Shown here: piece by piece, positions 38,926 through 53,560 of the stretch
How the letters are laid out: each line of letters begins with the position of its first letter
Position numbering within the stretch: position 1 is the first letter of the stretch
Origin: Fragum whitleyi
Lineage: Eukaryota > Mollusca > Bivalvia > Cardiida > Cardiidae
Length of the DNA: 64,000 nucleotides
Assembly: GCA_948146395.1 (NCBI GenBank)
Contig: OX411544.1
Span: forward strand, 90,004,632 to 90,068,631
Reading direction: 5' to 3'
The notes under the pieces: model-generated
Seen by the model: the letters and a program-made list of their open reading frames with translations, nothing else
Told to the model about the DNA's origin: nothing
The model's database searches: none
Position numbers and translations under genes: made by a program

Positions 38926-40836
38926 CTCTGTCCATCTGTTATTTGTACCAAATTCTTTTCTTATTTAATTTATTATTTATGTAAAAGTAACACAAACGAC
39001 TGCCCTATATCCTGAAGCTTAATTTTTAAAAAAAACAAACAGCTTGAATGGAAATTTATCTGATAGGATTTATCAAAATGAATAACAAAAATAAGTTTTC
39101 AGCTTTAAGTAAGCTCCAAAGTTTACAGACTGAATTAATAATTGTGAAACATTGCACTTTTTTTCTGGCCGTTGCTATATGGTCACGGGAGGTAGCCTTG
39201 AAATAGACTCCAAGACTAAAGTTAAGAAATTACACCATTTTTCACATTATAATTCCAAGGTAATACCACATCAACACGAAATATTTTGATTATCAATGAA
39301 ATCTTAATTTATTCATCTTTCCATTAATACTTGTAATGTATACCCCTCTGAATTAAATAATTGTAATCTACTAAAATTTCCATATTTCAGGCATAATTGG
39401 CCATATTACAAAGAATGTAGTTGAAAAATTTGAAAACGTTACCTAAGCAAGGGCGTAACTACCATTTCGCACAAATCAAAATGGTGTAATACTGTTGTAA
39501 ACCGTTTTGGAATACTAACCGTCTTGAGACGGCTCGCTCTCCGTTTTGGAATTCCAAGCCCGATCGATCCGTCTCGAGACGGTTTGATGAGAATATCGTA
39601 AAGAAAAATGAAAAAATAACAGAATTTTCTTAGGAAAAAATGTTAACAAAAATGTGCAATTTATGTTAGCATCTTGAAAAAAATGAAAATAATGCTTTTT
39701 AAAAAGGAAAAAAGTTCTATTTTATAGCAAACTCTGTACCCCGGGATACTCCGTATAAATAAGAATGTTGACAGATTTGAGAGCAGTCAGTTAAATAACG
39801 ACGTTGACTTCAGACTTAAACACAGTGAAGGAATAGTCAGTTTAAATGTCTAGGTTAATCCCTCATTAGATATGCAATTGACAACGCGTTATGATTTTAA
39901 TGACACTTATCTAAGTAACTTGTGTATTCAATGTTTCTTGTAGAGATACACATGCAAGGGATTATGCGTTTCTATTTTCATTACAGATTTCCTTCTTGAG
40001 AAAATAGTTTTTTTACAAATATATTTCCCCAATTTTCATTTTATTTATTTTCTTTTATTTCGCGAATTTATTTGAATTTAATTTCATCACTTTTAAAGTC
40101 AGTAATGAACAATGAGCATTCATTTTCAAAAATAATGAACTAAGATTTGTGTTTTTTATCATACCTATTTATTCTTGTTTTTTTTATATACTAACTTGAC
40201 GTAACTTGACGCAACTTGTAATTTCTATTTTAGTTTAGATAAAAAATATTATATATAATTTGTTTACCCATAATTCTTAGTAATAAATGTACTATAACCA
40301 AAGATTTTTCCTCACAAAGTAAAACATTAAGTTAATTTCTCAAATAGTCGTAATTAAGATAATTTAGATATTTAGAAAAGGTTGTTTATCACTTTAACTT
40401 TTCTTTTCAAATTGATTTAAATAATAAATATTCTAAATTCAATACGCTAAATTCGAAATAAATGATCTGTTTATTTCAACTTGGATTTAAAAAAAAACCT
40501 CCTCTATACTCTACTCCTTAATAGTGAATTTTAGATTGTGTTTCAAATATATTGTCAATTATATGTATTTGGACATTTAAATCAGTCTGGCTAACGATTT
40601 AGCAAAAATTGAGCAGAAATTACGCAATGTATGCTGTGATCATATTGCACAAACGTGCAAAGGGCGTAGCGGTAGGTAATATGGTGGATCTGATTTTAAG
40701 AAGATCGCTATTACCTCTAATTCATATACTTGTCAAAATGTGTCAAATGCCAAAAATGTGTCTGGGACACAGGAGAATAATATAATTTCTATTCGAATAA
40801 GCATTGCTTTTCTAAATTCAAAATTGGGGTTGGGGA
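38926..40836. other. AT-rich intergenic, no gene seen
   Basis: At 39505-39590 CCGTTTTGGAAT and CCGTCTTGAGACGG words are combined; a related combination lies at 56295-56370. No gene is seen. Confidence 0.4.
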
Positions 40837-41690
<854 letters not shown>

Positions 41691-42245
41691 TTTCATTTCA
41701 AGGACAAAATGTGTTTGTTTTTTGTGTGTGTCTGTGTTTACTTTGCCTCTTTCTTCCTTTATCAAGAATTAAATTTGAATAAAATTCTTAAAGTTCACTT
41801 TTTCTGATATCACACTGCTTCAAATATTAAACAAATTAAATATAAGTTAGTAACTTCGTATTTTTATCAAAATGACCTGATTATCGATACATTTCAAAGT
41901 TATAATTTTTCTTTCCAAGTCAGTCGATTTCAAAAAGGGGGTAACCAAATTGGAATTTCTTTTCTTTTAACCGTTTTCTTTTCTTAATTCAAAATAACTT
42001 AATTTCTTTTTTCCGGGTTAAGTTTTTCGGTTTAAATATATTTATAAATATATATATATTGGAACACTTCATCTTTAGTTTAAATGTCAATCTCCTAATT
42101 GAATCGTTTTATCTTGTACGTGTATTTGCACTATATGATTGTAGTTTTGACACCTTTCAATAAATTCAATGTTGAAATACATGTGCTAGTCTGCAAGATA
42201 GACAAAAGAAATTGACTAACGTGTCGATGACATTAGTCCGGATTA
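41691..42245. other. AT-rich intergenic, no gene seen
   Basis: Low-complexity AT-rich DNA with a TATATATATA patch near 42040-42058. No gene. Confidence 0.4.
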
Positions 42246-42560
42246 GCAGACAGACAGACAGACAGACAGATAAGTTTATTGAAAGATTTGTACAAAGTAC
42301 ATCATCGTTACAAAATATAATCACATTTATATATAATATATAGAAAAAAATACATATTTAACATGTCTAATATACAACTTGATCTACATAACAACCCGTT
42401 GAACATGTGATTGCTCATGCATACACCGTGTTAAACGGGTGCGTGTAATCGATTTGTTTTTACTAACCAATTGCAAGTGATTGAGATAACTGCATATATT
42501 CGTGTAACTGTGAAGTTTACGGCTCATTTTATGGAATAACATGTGTTTAGTGTTTTTTAA
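42246..42560 (-). mobile_element. Possible 3' end of a 5'-truncated LINE
   Basis: On the minus strand TTTCAATAAACTTATCTGTC runs into (TGTC)n (42246-42272), the style of 3' end seen in LINEs with short tandem tails. About 300 bp upstream may be 3' UTR (inverted AACCCGTT / AACGGG words). No coding part remains, so this is inference. Confidence 0.35.
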
Positions 42561-44908
42561 GGATATGCTCTTGAATCCTCAACAAAACGAGTTATTGAAT
42601 TTCAGATAAGTGTAATTTTAGCTTGACCTCTCTCTATGTATTTATAAACCGGTTTTGTAATAATTGTTGACTAATTTCAAATAGAACATTTTCAACACAA
42701 TGCTAATTTCTCTGTTAACATATAACATGGTTTGAAAAGGATAAAAAAAACAAGCAATTTCTCCTTTTCTCATTTAGTTTTTTTTTTTTTTTTTTTTTTT
42801 CAATTTAATGTATATATATTTTTTCAATTTAATAATGTAATTGCAGACACTTACTACTTTTATTTTTCAGCTTAGACTTAATTAAAATATTAATTTTTAA
42901 ATTTTCCAGAATATTAAACATTTCCGTATAGTGTTTAGAATTAAAAGACATACAATTTTCTTGAATGGCCTTCTTGCAGTAGGTACTCTTTATTGAAATT
43001 CTTTAATCATTTTTTTTGTTCAATTTGAATTTTTTCTTTGTGGTTCCTTCCCTCTCTATTTTCAGATTACCTTGTAGCATCCAAACAGATTTTGAAGAAA
43101 CAGCACAAAGGTCATCTTCACGAGTCAAGGGGTATCGAATCGACAAGATCTTCTCGAATACCCCTTGACTGAATGAATAGGTATTTTCTGTACGATTTAT
43201 TTTCAGCCGGCCAATCAAAAGGTCAAACGCGATTTCTGTGACTGCCAATCAGAGAGCTTCTTACAAACGACATCGGTACCTTTTAATCCCTATGGCAACC
43301 TGTTGTATTCCGACGACTGTGTAGATAACCCTTCATTCTTGGATAAAGAAAATACGTCGCATCGAAGACGCTAGCTTTTTAGTACGTTTTTATTCGGTGA
43401 CAGATAGATTTATAAAATCAACAAAATATAAATCAGTTCCTTATTATCAGAATGATAGGAATAGTAAGCCGAAATTTTCCTCATTGTCCACCGTGAATGT
43501 TTCCGAAGCTCTCCCCCCCCCCCCCTAAATTACATAAAAAATGTGAGTTTGGGAATTCAGACATTATCTTTCACACGTTTTGTATTTTTGCCGACTAACA
43601 AAAATAACATGAAATGATTTGAGTTAATCTTTCCCCCATTTTGTTCCATAAAAGAACATTTTGGAAAGCCTTCTCTCTCTCTCTCCCCCCCCCCAAAAAA
43701 AAAATGTATGAAATAAATATAAATGAAATTAATGGCCAGTTTTTTTTGTTGTTTTTTTATTGAAAGCAAATATATTTCTATACTACATAGAATATAGTCA
43801 ACGGGCGGCAAAACTACTTAATCATAACTTGAATAAGCTGTAGCCACGAGATTTTGGACTACCCCACATTAAATCACGTATATCTCGTATTAGAGATAAA
43901 AATCAAATAACCCCTTTTTAATTACAAATACATGTGCAATTCGATTTGGATTGGACATTGCGTGTGATTTTTTTTGTTTTTATCGTCGTAATAAGTTGTT
44001 TCCTAGCAAATCTAAGTTTTTAATTTATCGTAACATTTGAACTACCTGCAATATGGGTACTTTTCAAATAAAAATTAATTCAAATAAATAAACAAATAAA
44101 TAGATAATGAAGACAAATTATAAACATAAACAAATAAATTGATTAATTCTTCGGCTTCCACAATATTTTCACACGAGATTTATTTTACACAGATAGAGGA
44201 TTTTTACTAAAAATTGTTCTATTTTTTTTATTTATTTATTTATTTATTTTCATATTTTATTCTCTTTATTTCTCTTGTCATTTATGTGTTAAAAGAAAAG
44301 TTTGCTGGAAAAGAAGGAGAAAAACTCCCGAATAAAAGAATTCATATAAAAATACAAGTAAATTATCATTTCTAAATTATTTCTATTTATAAGACGGCTT
44401 AATTATTGAATTTATTCCAAATTTTAAATTTCGCGTACTTCAATATAGATGCATTCTACTATATTGCCATCGATAAGGTCTAAAACATTGAAAACTTAAA
44501 CAGGTATTGATTGATTAAATAACTTGAAAATTCAAATAAACATTGAAAAATCGTAATACACTGTCATCGAGGGTAGAAAAAGAAGAATTTGAGAACCTTT
44601 CAATGTACCATCAAATTATTAAAAAGATATGTTGTCATTTGAACAGATATAGGAATTTCGATCAGAATTTGTGATTGTGTATTTCAGTCTTGCTAAGTGT
44701 CACAATTACCTAAAACTGAAGGGGTAAAGCGCAATTCTAAGGGTTAATATCACATCTGGAAAGTAGCCGCGGGGTATATTGATCTAACATACCTCCCGCT
44801 GTCGGACCTTTTTGTAAGAAGGTAACTGATTGGTCCCTCTCGTTTTCCGTTCTGTGACGTCACGCGTACAGAAATTACCCATTCAATCAGCCAAGGGTAA
44901 GATAAGTA
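42561..44908. other. AT-rich intergenic with small inverted repeats, no gene seen
   Basis: At 43123-43172 AGTCAAGGGGTATCGA and TCGAATACCCCTTGACT are inverted. Homopolymer runs (T at 42778-42800, C at 43513-43525 and 43685-43693) occur. Frames here are short and unconvincing. Confidence 0.4.
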
Positions 44909-47799
44909 AAACGTTCGTAACCCTTGGCTCGACAAGATGCATAAAGGTGAGTGAAAGTAATACAATAAATAGATAAAAAAAGTGCATTTTCATATTAGAA
45001 TACATACATGTGATTAAAAATTATGCACTTCTGATGCAACACTTAAGGACCTTTGAACCTTATGCAAAACGAAAGGATAAGGATCAATAGGTCTGATAAA
45101 ATTTTACTTGTTAACAATTAAGGTGGGACGTTACAGTTTTGGGGAGACAACTCGCCTAGAAAAAAAATTGTGAGGGGGCCTTGTAAAAATCAACTTTAAA
45201 TGAAGTTGCGCGTGCATAGTGGAAGGCTTTTTTTTCAAACAATCGTAATTTTGTCAGCCTACACGCAGGATTGGTCTGAATTCAAAATAAAAACGTTCGC
45301 GAAACATTTCAGAAATATACGACTGCTAAGAAAGGTTCACTTTCTAAACGTTTGCAAATGTTTTTGCATCCTGAACTGCAGGATTTGGCAATTGTTACGA
45401 GGGACAAAAAGAAATCCGGTCATGCGTTCAGAATAACGAATCACAAACGATCATCCTAAAAATGGTAGTCTGCATTACCGTGTAAAGTATATCTAATGAG
45501 TGTTTCATACTTGTGCTTCGTTATTCCAACGAAGTACGGACGACGTTAATAGACCTATCACAAGCCATGCATTCAGGATGACAAAACGGAGCAAACATTT
45601 TTGCTATTCATACCCTGCATTACTCGCATGTGAATGAGCTAATCGTTTAATTCGCTATGTTGTCCTGAATGCAGGGCTGTCACGGTCTCTTCATCACCGA
45701 AAGGGAATGTTTGAGTTCGGGTCATATCGTTGTAAGTATAAAACTATCATATAATGGATGCTAATAAAAGGTAGTCATCTTTCAGTTATTTGAACATTGC
45801 TTGAAAAGGAGAAAAAATATGCTTTTTCATTTACGACTTCGGTAAAAAATGATACGGGATGACGAATCATATCCCAAAATAATAAGATTTTGCCACTTGG
45901 ATGCGATTTCTCTACTTTTCAGTTTACTTTTCTGCACTGTTAACTGTCTGTTCGTTTTTCACTATTCTTTTTATAGATTTTCAAAATGATATGTTTCTTT
46001 TGCCTTTAAAGATCCCATTCATTACGTATGTTACACGTTGTAAAAACGGAAAAGGAGACAACGTAGAAAAAAGACAATTTCAACCCTTAAAAAAAATCAT
46101 TTCTTCTTTCTAAATGTTCATCTTTATTTGATTCCGTTTATGGGTGTTTGTAGGAGTGAAATAATATTCCATCAATAGCTTTGCCAACATTGAATATTTC
46201 AATAAGCAATGGTTTCAAAAAGCTTTCGTATTATTCGAAGAGCGTATGTATTCGAGAGTTACTGCGTCTGCTCCTTGACCATGAAGTCCCGAGATCGGGT
46301 ATAAATACCGGCGATTGTACTTATTCCTTTATTTGGCCCTGAGACTGTTGAACTCTTCTGTAATCCACGGAATCAAGAGGGATCAGTGGAAAATTTAGGA
46401 ATTTGTTTCCAAACCATTGTAAGATAAATTAGGTTAAAATGATCAACATAATCACAGAATTCTAAAATCATTAAAATCAATCGAAAGTCATGTTTTCTTT
46501 CTTTTTTGTTTCAATCGAGTAATAAATCATCTTATCTTCCGTGGCAACTGAAATGACATATTATTTCTATATGTAATTGCCTCATATAGAAAATGAATTC
46601 ATGGAGGAAAACCTCGTGTTTTGATCAGGATAATGGCTGTGCATGTGGCGGATCCAGAGGGAATGGGGTGTTCAGTCTTTCACTGGGTAATTCGGCAAAA
46701 CTTTGGTAATGATGTGAAATAACTACCCCTCCCCCCTTAATTGTACTTTAAACCCCGTTACAGAAATCCTACAACTGCAATAGGCGTAACCAAGTGCATC
46801 AAAAATACAAATGGATTTTATTGTTGATTGAGAAATCAGGGGACGTAACAATGCATGGATAAAATCAAATTAGAGTAGTAAATTATGGGGGGTACTGTAT
46901 TTCAAACTTATGAAATTGACTAAAAGTGTCTGGATACATATACTTTTCTTTATTAATTTCAGTTGTACGATAGTTGGGCTAATTTTCTATTGACATATTT
47001 CCAGTTTATTTAATATAAGTGTTTGCTTTTTTTACCTTCAAAAAAAATATTCACTTTTTATCTTTGAGGAGCATTTAAAGCAAAATGTCCACTTGTCACC
47101 TATTTATGCCCTTACTAGAAAGTTCATTATATTTTTATGTTTCCCATATCTATGGCTATAAATATATGTTAATTTAGCACACCAGCATTGTGATTGGTCG
47201 GTGTAATTAACAGTTTTCTTTGATATTTTCGAAAACATGGCCACCTTAAGAAAAATGTAAATATTTTCAAAATATGCGTGGAAAGCTATGTTGATATTTT
47301 CAATATATCTGTGCATATGAATGCTCTAAAACATACATCTGTTTCGCGGATATCTGGAAATCCCCCGAAACTGTAACGGCCCTCCTTAATAAGCACTGTA
47401 ATTATTTGCACACAAGTTTGAAACATTGTTTATTATTATTATTTTTTTTTTTTTCTAACATCATGGCTGCTTATTTGAATTTGGGTACAATAAAAAGAAG
47501 AAAAAAAAAGGATCTGGCTAATAGATGCCTTTGATATAAACTGTGCATGCAAAGCAGCAATGCAGAATACCAACTGACTAGGCTCAATACATTTTTATTC
47601 ATTATACTCAATACATTTTTACATAAATACTTAAAGTATTCCTGACTTCAAAAATAACAAATACATTTTAATATATTTATTCATGGTTCCAAAAAACAAC
47701 GAAAATGAACAGTTTGATAATAAATACATATATTAACCTTTTTCTTGCTGAAATCATATTTGATTTGAAACAAATTGACATTTTTGGGACATTTTCCAC
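44909..47799. other. Intergenic, no gene seen
   Basis: Begins with the short repeat shared with 26683-26713. At 45565-45676 CATGCATTCAGGATGACA and TGTCCTGAATGCAGGG form an inverted pair. No supported gene. Confidence 0.4.
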
Positions 47800-48320
47800 T
47801 AATTTAAGCTTAAGTGTATCACCATTTACTAAATCAGACAGTGCTGTACAGGATCATCCCCATTATCAGTGGTGTCTGATCCTATGCCACACTGACTGAC
47901 AATACCTTGTGCAGATATATTTTACTTTATTTTGGAATCTCTTCAACTTATCTGACTTAGGCGTATCTCCGCATCAATTAAATACAAGTCAAGAAGTGTG
48001 GACTCAGATCATACTGCACTTAAGTGCCGTCTGATTCCAGTCCATCCTGTCTGACCAAATCATATGTAAAACTTTAACTTTACATTTTCAATTGATCCAG
48101 CTGAGGTGTACTCCCATACCGATAAAATTCAAAACAGGCTGTGCTGGCTAAGATCATCCCGCTTGCCAATGCAGGCTGGTCTCAGGCTACACTGTCTGAC
48201 AACACTGCCAATCTTAGCCAGATTTTGAATGAATTTGGTTCATGTGTATTTCCACTTATTTACAGTAAAGATCAGTCAATGCAGACTCAGATCACCACAG
48301 GTCATTTCTGACTGATCTGG
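47800..48320 (+). repeat. Imperfect ~130-bp repeats downstream of the second LINE
   Basis: Words such as GACTCAGATCAT, CACACTGACTGACAA / TACACTGTCTGACAAC and TGCAGGCTGGTCTCAG recur about every 130 bp. The stretch lies on the 3' side of the LINE and may be part of its 3' UTR or a separate old repeat. Confidence 0.45.
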
Positions 48321-48533
48321 AATTTCGCTTTAAGCCACTGTATGCCAAGGCTAAATGTTGAAAGGAAAAATATTGTGTTTAGCATGCTATTCCCTTTTCA
48401 ATTTTCTTATTTGCTAATATGCACAGAATAAACTAAGATAAACTAAATCTCAATTTCCATTTGCTGTAGTTCTGAATATTGCATGACATTACCTTTTTGA
48501 GTATATAGATGTTTAGTATACCTATGGTGTCTC

Positions 48534-51500
48534 TCAAATGCCATCAATGTTATGGGTAATGTTTTTTCTTAATTCAAAAGCTTTTTTGCAAAAGAGAGCT
48601 AAGCCTTTAAGATTCTTTATAGAATCTGATTTTAAAAATATTATCATTTTTTCCATGCTTGGATTTTTTATGTAAAACTTTGGTATATATTCTTTTCTTG
48701 CATCAGCGAATAAGGGACAGGTTAGTATAAAATGAAATTCATCTTCAATATCTAAATTATTACAACAAAGGCAATATCTTTCTTCTCGAGGTACATAGTT
48801 TCTTGCATATCGTCCTGTATGTATTCTCAAAGAATGTGCACAAATTCTGATTTTTGTTATGAGATGTCTTAGGGATTTTGGTAATAAGCTAAGATAATCT
48901 TCATATTCTAATTTTTCTTTACAATTTTTATATAAAATTAGAACCTTGCTAGAATTTTTATCTGATTCCCATTTCTGCATGAAATTATCTACTAAACGCT
49001 GCTTAAACATTTGAATAAAAATATTCCTTTTTATTACTTGAGGATTATTCCAAATAAATTGAAAGCCATTTTCACTTAGAATTGTTTTCAAACCATACAC
49101 CCAGTTTTTGGCACCATTTTCACAATCCTCAACAGCTTGTTTATATGTTCTAGAAAGTAATATATTCTCTGAATTTATAAGTTTGAACCAATACTTTATT
49201 TTTTTTACCATTTGACCAATATATAGTGGAAATCTTCCTAACTCTCCATATACTCCAACATTGCTAGTGTTTTTTCTAACATTTAATAGCCTCTTGCAAA
49301 ATTTCAAATGTACATTTTCAATGTTTTTACTGTCTATTAAACCCCATATTTCTGATGAATAGCTCAACACTGATCCAACAAATGCATCAAATAATTGACA
49401 ATATAGTTTAGGTGTAAAATTGTAGTTTCTACAGTAACCTAGTAAAATATTCATGGCTTTAAGCCCTTTACTGACTGTGTACTCTTCATGTGACCTGAAA
49501 CTCCCATTTTGACTGAAAACGGTACCAAGGTAATTAAACTGTTTTACTACTTCTATTTCTTTACCATTGTAAAACCATTTATCTTTTTTGTTTATTTTAT
49601 TTCCTTTTTGGAATACCATAATTTTTGTTTTGTCTGTGTTTACTTTTAAACCCCAATTTTGACAGTATTCGTGTAATTTATTCAAATGAGCCTGTAATTC
49701 AATCTGATTTTTAGCTAAAATAACCATATCATCCGCAAATAGCAGAAGAATTATAATTGCATTTTCTATTTCTATTCCTGAATCGGTATTATTTTGAAGC
49801 GTCAGCTCTAAATCTTCAATGAATAATGAAAAAAGCATGGGTGACATGATTTCTCCTTGGCGTAGACCCACAGCATAATTGAAAAAATCACTGTAAACAT
49901 TTTTATCCCTGACACATGATTTTACTTTCTGGTACATGTCCCTTATTACATTAAGAATTTTTCCTCTGATGCCATTTTTATACAATTTCATCCACAGTGC
50001 ATTGCGATAGATAGTATCAAAACATTTACATAAATCTACAAAAACACAATACAATTTTTCTCTCCTGAATATATGATTTTGAACTAGGCTGTTTAGAATA
50101 AAAAGTGCATCTATTGTAGATTTTCCCTTTCTAAAACCGAATTGTGAATCTGAGATAACATTATTTTTTTCACAAAAGTTTGTAATTCTAGTATTCAATA
50201 TTGATGTAAATAATTTTGAAAGACAGCTTACTAAAGTTATTCCTCTGTAATTGTTAACATTGTTTTTGTCCCCTTTTTTATGTAAAGGAACTATAACGCC
50301 TTCCATCCATTTCTCCGGAAAAAAACCAGATGACAAAATTGCATTAAATATATCACAAAGGTGTGAGCCAATGATATCAATACTTTCAATCAAATACTCA
50401 TTTAAAATATTATCATTTCCCATTGCTTTGTTTCTGTTGAGATTTTTAGTGGCTTTAGTTAATTCCTCTAGACTTATTTCTTTATCTAACTCATCACACT
50501 TGTTATTTTCGGGTATACCGCTGCAAAAGGACTCTGCCTCTTCATTTTTTTGCTCTAAATTATCGCAACCAATATCCGCAAAATACTCTTTGAATTGTTC
50601 TAAAGTTATATCATGATTTGATTTATTTTGCTTTTTAAAGAATTTCCAAAATTCTCTTGGGCTTGCATTTTTCAATTTCTCAATATCAGCAATTTTATTT
50701 TCTTCAAATTTACGCTTTTTTGTTTTACATGTCTTTTTGTATAGACTTTTATTTTCACAGAATTCTTTGCGTGTTTCATCTGATTTATCAACTTTAAATC
50801 TTAATCTTGAAGTTTCATATTTTTCTTTGGCTATTTTACATTCTCTATCAAACCAATCTTTATGTTTAGATATTTGTTGTTCAGTGAAATCCCTTCTATC
50901 AATTCTACAATACTCTTTTGTGAATAAAGGATCTGCTATTTCTGTTATAGCCTTGGAAAAAGAGTTAACAACATTATTGATGGACTCCCTATTTTGAACA
51001 TCTATACCTTGAATCATATCATTAAAATTTCCTAATTGATTGATTATGCCACTTCTGAAGGCATTTCTTTTATTTTCATTCCATTTGACCTTAGTTTCTT
51101 TTGCTTTAAATTCAGGTTTTTTATTATTTAAATTGCAGTTTAATTCAAAACACAGACATGCATGGTCACTGAATATATTAAAATCACTTATATTGAAATA
51201 ATTTAGGTTTTCAAAGTTGCTTCCTTTGCATAACAACATATCAATTACAGAAAGCCCTTTGTCATTTGCAAATGTGTATCCATTACTGTTTTCAATAAAT
51301 AACCTTCCATTTACAATTCTGAAACCAGTTGCTATGCATAATTGCAATAACTTGTTTCCAAATGCATTGCATCTGCTATCAGGAGTTGATCTATCTATTT
51401 CAAAGTCTGGCTCATATTCTTCATCATCAATTTCTTTATTGTTACTATCTGTTATTACATAATCTGGTTTATTTCCTACCCTACTGTTCCAGTCTCCTAC

Positions 51501-52500
51501 AAGATAGACATCACCTATTGAATTGTAATCTAATATATCATTTTCAATAACATCAAAAAAGTCTACCTGTGCAAAATTATAAGCAGGTGAGCCCTCAGGC
51601 CATATATATACACCACCTATATAAACATCCTCATCTAGACCAAAAAATTGTTTGTCCAGTTTCAACCAAACCACTGTGTCAAAATGATTTTTTACAATAC
51701 ATACACCTTCTTGAATGTCATCTTTTATAAAAATAACTACACCACCATTGCTTCTTTTGGCCTTTTTGTTTTGGAATTTTCTATAGAAATTAAAACTTTT
51801 ATAGCCATTTAGTTCTATGTCACTGTCTTTACTTGTCCAAGTTTCATACAGGAAAATTATATTGTGTCTATTTAATAGGTCAACAAATTCTTTGTCTTGC
51901 ATTGCATCTGCTATCAGGAGTTGATCTATCTATTTCAAAGTCTGGCTCATATTCTTCATCATCAATTTCTTTATTGTTACTATCTGTTATTACATAATCT
52001 GGTTTATTTCCTACCCTACTGTTCCAGTCTCCTACAAGATAGACATCACCTATTGAATTGTAATCTAATATATCATTTTCAATAACATCAAAAAAGTCTA
52101 CCTGTGCAAAATTATAAGCAGGTGAGCCCTCAGGCCATATATATACACCACCTATATAAACATCCTCATCTAGACCAAAAAATTGTTTGTCCAGTTTCAA
52201 CCAAACCACTGTGTCAAAATGATTTTTTACAATACATACACCTTCTTGAATGTCATCTTTTATAAAAATAACTACACCACCATTGCTTCTTTTGGCCTTT
52301 TTGTTTTGGAATTTTCTATAGAAATTAAAACTTTTATAGCCATTTAGTTCTATGTCACTGTCTTTACTTGTCCAAGTTTCATACAGGAAAATTATATTGT
52401 GTCTATTTAATAGGTCAACAAATTCTTTGTCTTGTTTTTTATGCTTACTTAAACCATTTACATTCCAAGATAAAACACTAATAGTACCCTTTTGACACCC
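48534..52500 (-). pseudogene. LINE ORF2 (endonuclease-RT) disrupted by a 535-bp tandem duplication
   Basis: The endonuclease starts at SVLSWNVNG directly after the ORF1 stop and reads to DSRCNA. It then runs into the second duplicate copy, where the 535-bp step (one base over a multiple of three) shifts the frame to a stop. The longest open frame, 48534-51902, starts inside the repeated part with a Met created at the junction. It holds the endonuclease remainder (GDWNSR, SDHACL), the RT motifs NYRGITL, VDLCKCFDT, RQGEIMSP and FADD (about 49725-49743), and a CLCC...H...C zinc-like end (about 48750-48790). Without the duplication it would be one open frame. As in the other LINE, ORF2 is in frame with ORF1 across one TAG and has no early ATG. 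Confidence 0.85.
51364..52433. repeat. Exact 535-bp tandem duplication inside LINE ORF2
   Basis: 51364-51898 and 51899-52433 read the same throughout as far as I can compare by eye, starting GCATTGCATCTGCTATCAGG and ending at the CTTTGTCTTG junction. It is either a very recent event or an assembly artefact. Confidence 0.85.
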
Positions 52501-53535
52501 CTATTTACTTTTATTCACGGGTTTACCATTTATATATAGAGTATCATATGATACCCATGCTTTATGCCCATCTTCCTTTGCTTCTTTCATCTGTCTAATT
52601 AAGGGCTTTCTCTTCTCTGTAATTTCCTTGGGGAATTGCTCGGATACAAAATGATTTGATCCTTTTAGGACTTTTGCTTGCTTTCTGACTAATTCCCTCT
52701 CTTTGAATAAGGTAAATTTTGCCACTATATTTCTAATAGAAACACCTTTTTTGTACCCTATTCTATGGACCCTTTCAAATTTGATTTCATTCACTAACTC
52801 TTGTGCCATCTTCATTTTCTCTACTAGGAACATTTTTAGTACATTTTCAGTGTCCTCAGGATTTCCATCCGACGTTTCTTCCTTTATGTTGCTAAAGAGA
52901 AGATTATTTCTCATTGATTGTGCTTGAATATATAGCATATCTTCCTTCAGACTTTCCTGTGTTATTTTTAAGTCATGAATTTTACTTTTAGAAATAGAGA
53001 TATTTTCTGCATTTAGCTCAGTGTTCTCCTCCAGTTGTTTGAGATTTGAACGCTGTTTGTCCTCTTGTTCATGTATATGTTTCCATATGTTGTCTATTTC
53101 ATGCTCAAACTTGCCTACTCTGTCATCTAGCTTTTCTAGTGTCACACGTTGTTTCTCCATTTTATCATCAATGCTTCCCAATCTTTCAGTTATTTTATTT
53201 AGACATTGTAGTAGCTCAGCATTTGTAGGCTCTTTTGCACCCATGTTTTCTTGCAAATGAGACTTATCAATGTTTTTATCAGAGTTATTGCTTATCCTAC
53301 GTTCTATTCCCTCAGTGACTTCGGTGCTTTGATAATTGTCAATTTCTTTGTCTAGAATGGAAAGCAAACCTTCGTAATCAATATTCTCTTTTTCAAACAA
53401 TACAATGTTAGCCTGTCCTATTACAGTACTGACATTTACCGTACTGGGTGAATTAGTCCATTTCTCCCGTTTCTCTTCTGGTTCGATATCCACGCTATCG
53501 TCACTTCTTATTCGTTTTTTATCTGTTTTCTCCAT
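52501..53535 (-). CDS. LINE ORF1: coiled-coil RNA-binding protein
   Basis: About 344 residues, with ATG at 53535 (an upstream GTG extension to 53553 is not needed). It has an acidic N-terminal third, then a long heptad coiled coil (about residues 100-205, ERLGSIDDKMEKQRVTLEKL style). An L1-ORF1p RRM and C-terminal domain follow (MRNNLLFSNI, ERVHRIGYK, VAKFTLFKERELVRKQ, FVSEQFP). It would coat the element RNA. It shows no 2A motif, unlike the ORF1 at 22.4-23.4 kb. It ends at the TAG at 52501, with ORF2 continuing in the same frame. Confidence 0.82.
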   Translation of the reverse strand: MEKTDKKRIRSDDSVDIEPEEKREKWTNSPSTVNVSTVIGQANIVLFEKENIDYEGLLSILDKEIDNYQSTEVTEGIERRISNNSDKNIDKSHLQENMGAKEPTNAELLQCLNKITERLGSIDDKMEKQRVTLEKLDDRVGKFEHEIDNIWKHIHEQEDKQRSNLKQLEENTELNAENISISKSKIHDLKITQESLKEDMLYIQAQSMRNNLLFSNIKEETSDGNPEDTENVLKMFLVEKMKMAQELVNEIKFERVHRIGYKKGVSIRNIVAKFTLFKERELVRKQAKVLKGSNHFVSEQFPKEITEKRKPLIRQMKEAKEDGHKAWVSYDTLYINGKPVNKSK

Positions 53536-53560
53536 ACATTGTTTGTTTTTCACCTACGTC

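Larger units (their letters stand above)
48321..53560 (-). mobile_element. Second APE-type LINE, inactivated by internal duplication
   Basis: Minus strand, with ORF1 (52501-53535) and ORF2 (48534-52500). It has the same architecture as the LINE at 18.8-23.5 kb but a clearly different sequence, so it is another family or lineage. A 535-bp exact tandem duplication breaks the endonuclease region. The ends are approximate. Confidence 0.75.

Noticed and set aside
43003..43248. 81-aa open frame as a gene
   Set aside because: It crosses a local inverted repeat and has no supporting signals or recognised similarity.
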